From NCBI RefSeq assembly GCF_000688015.1, contig NZ_JIAD01000001.1, positions 1,860,001 through 1,924,000 on the forward strand: a stretch of 64,000 nt of DNA, given 5' to 3'. A program made the translations under genes and the position numbers. Of the stretch, positions 63,901-64,000 are shown piece by piece. Each line of letters opens with the position of its first letter. Position 1 is the first letter of the stretch. The notes below the pieces were generated by a model. That model was not told the origin of the DNA, made no database searches, and saw only the letters and a list, made by a program, of their open reading frames with translations. Source of the DNA: Eubacterium sp. AB3007 (GTDB lineage Bacteria > Bacillota > Clostridia > Peptostreptococcales > Anaerovoracaceae).

Positions 63901-64000
63901 CGTGATTTCATGAATCTGGGAGTGACAGAGGACAATATCAATGTGTATGGGCGTTTCGACAACCTGAAGGCGACTGTGGACAAATCCACCGCTCAGAATT
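60964..64000 (+). CDS. hsdR: Type I restriction endonuclease subunit HsdR (3' end cut by window)
   Basis: The frame is open for 1012 codons to the window edge. The N-terminal nuclease has GDFTLLINGMPVIHVELKKS (PD-(D/E)xK), then helicase motifs: HTTGSGKTMTS (Walker A), FIIDECHRD (DECH), GFTGTPIHDENK (motif III) and QAFSRTNRLFDP (motif VI). HsdR translocates and cuts DNA lacking the HsdM mark. GGAGAGGACG lies before the ATG, 35 nt after the AlbA_2 gene. Confidence 0.95.
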   Translation, partial: MVFKTEAEFESALIRRLADAGWVNHATGEAEVLQYKTEKDLIQNWAEILYENNNSIDRLNDAPLTDGEMQQILEQIRNLRTPVRLNGFINGKTVSIKRDNPADQLHFGHEISLKIYDRQEIAGGQSRYQIAEQPVFPAKRKLLNDRRGDFTLLINGMPVIHVELKKSGIPVSQACYQIEKYAHEGVFTGLFSLVQIFVAMTPEETIYFANPGPDGKFNSDYYFHWADFNNEPINDWERVAEGLLSIPMAHQMIGFYTVADDTDETLKVMRSYQYYAASAISQAVAKRKWSEQRQRGGYIWHTTGSGKTMTSFKSAQLIAGSGDADKVVFLMDRIELGTQSLQEYRGFADDAESVQATENTDVLVTKLKSNDPANTLIVSSIQKMSRVMEEGGYKAKDIELINRKRIVFIIDECHRDTFGEMLMNIKNTFPGAMFFGFTGTPIHDENKKKLSTTTDVFGNELHRYSIADGIRDKNVLGFDPTMVMTYRDVELREAVALEKARANSLTEVLEDPAKKEIYYKYMDHTPMAGHKGEDGRYVRGIEDFVQAAQYDREEHREAVVKDIRQNWQRLSRGGLFHAIFATSSIPEAIEYYRLIRKRIPQLKVTALFDPNIDNNPGGLFKEDGLVDILKDYNEAYCVHYTLPTYAAYKKDVSLRLAHKAPYAGLANDPDKQIDLLIVVDQMLTGFDSRWVNTLYLDKLLRYEALIQAFSRTNRLFDPAEKPFGIIRYYRKPHTMHRNIEDAFSLYSGERPYGIFVSKLGENLKKMNAVYEDIAFLFESEGVGDFGKLPDDVDARGRFASLFKAFNTYLESAVIQGFSWKDSTYSVEGDDGKTEKIKVVPDEKTFLTLAQRYKELFPGGGDPAGGGGDIPYDIDPHLTEINTGAIDHSYMESRFRKYLKELQDGVEETRALTELHKSFAVLTQEQQKFAKIFLTDVQQGNIMVAEDKTFMDYCNQYQAEAHNDRIHRFAEAVGVDEDSLRDFMNLGVTEDNINVYGRFDNLKATVDKSTAQN

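Overview
The window reads as a chromosomal segment of a Gram-positive anaerobe of the Firmicutes/Clostridia type. The evidence is the paired GlgC/GlgD subunits, the secA-prfB neighbourhood, AddB instead of RecB, strong AGGAGG ribosome binding sites with many GTG/TTG starts, sigma-A type promoters and a cobalamin riboswitch. Genes up to about 49.4 kb are GC-rich with CTG-dominated leucine codons. I cannot assign a family from the sequence alone.

Region 1 (1-11.6 kb) is a divergent glycogen locus. Leftward run glgB, glgC, glgD and one long frame that joins a GH13 amylase to a phosphoglucomutase-type domain and leaves the window. Rightward run glgA, with a histone-H1-like basic tail, and glgP. 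Two good promoters sit back to back between them. Region 2 (12.6-19.7 kb) is a maltodextrin uptake and use operon: lipoprotein, two permeases, a YesL-like protein, the ABC ATPase, 4-alpha-glucanotransferase and a small membrane protein. Imported maltodextrins would feed the glycogen enzymes next door.

Region 3 (19.7-33.1 kb) is mixed. It holds two tandem repeat arrays, a nuclease-like protein, a phosphoesterase coupled to a cytoplasmic BMP-type sensor, and a P-loop kinase with a sucrose-phosphorylase-like enzyme. It also has a lipoprotein, an EVE/PUA-like protein, a candidate 350-nt non-coding RNA on the minus strand, a YkvI-type transporter, a cobalamin riboswitch ahead of an orphan 96-residue protein, and ilvB-ilvN. 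Region 4 (33.2-45.2 kb) is housekeeping: a CorC-type protein, SecA, RF2, a PepSY lipoprotein, Tex, a HAD phosphatase and AddB.

Region 5 (45.2-64 kb) is accessory. An IS3-family element follows addB. After a LysR regulator, a homocysteine methyltransferase and tRNA-Thr(CGT) comes a lower-GC island with small zinc proteins, a DEDDh exonuclease and several Xre regulators. The island leads into a type I restriction-modification locus: hsdM, an invertible hsdS pair around a tyrosine recombinase, an AlbA_2 ATPase regulator, and hsdR running off the end.

The most striking feature outside genes is a 9-mer, GCACAAAGC, found 17 times on both strands across the window against about 0.5 expected by chance. 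Other candidates for new biology are the minus-strand RNA, the 53-bp hairpin array, the amylase-mutase fusion, the H1-like glycogen synthase tail and the B12-controlled orphan gene.
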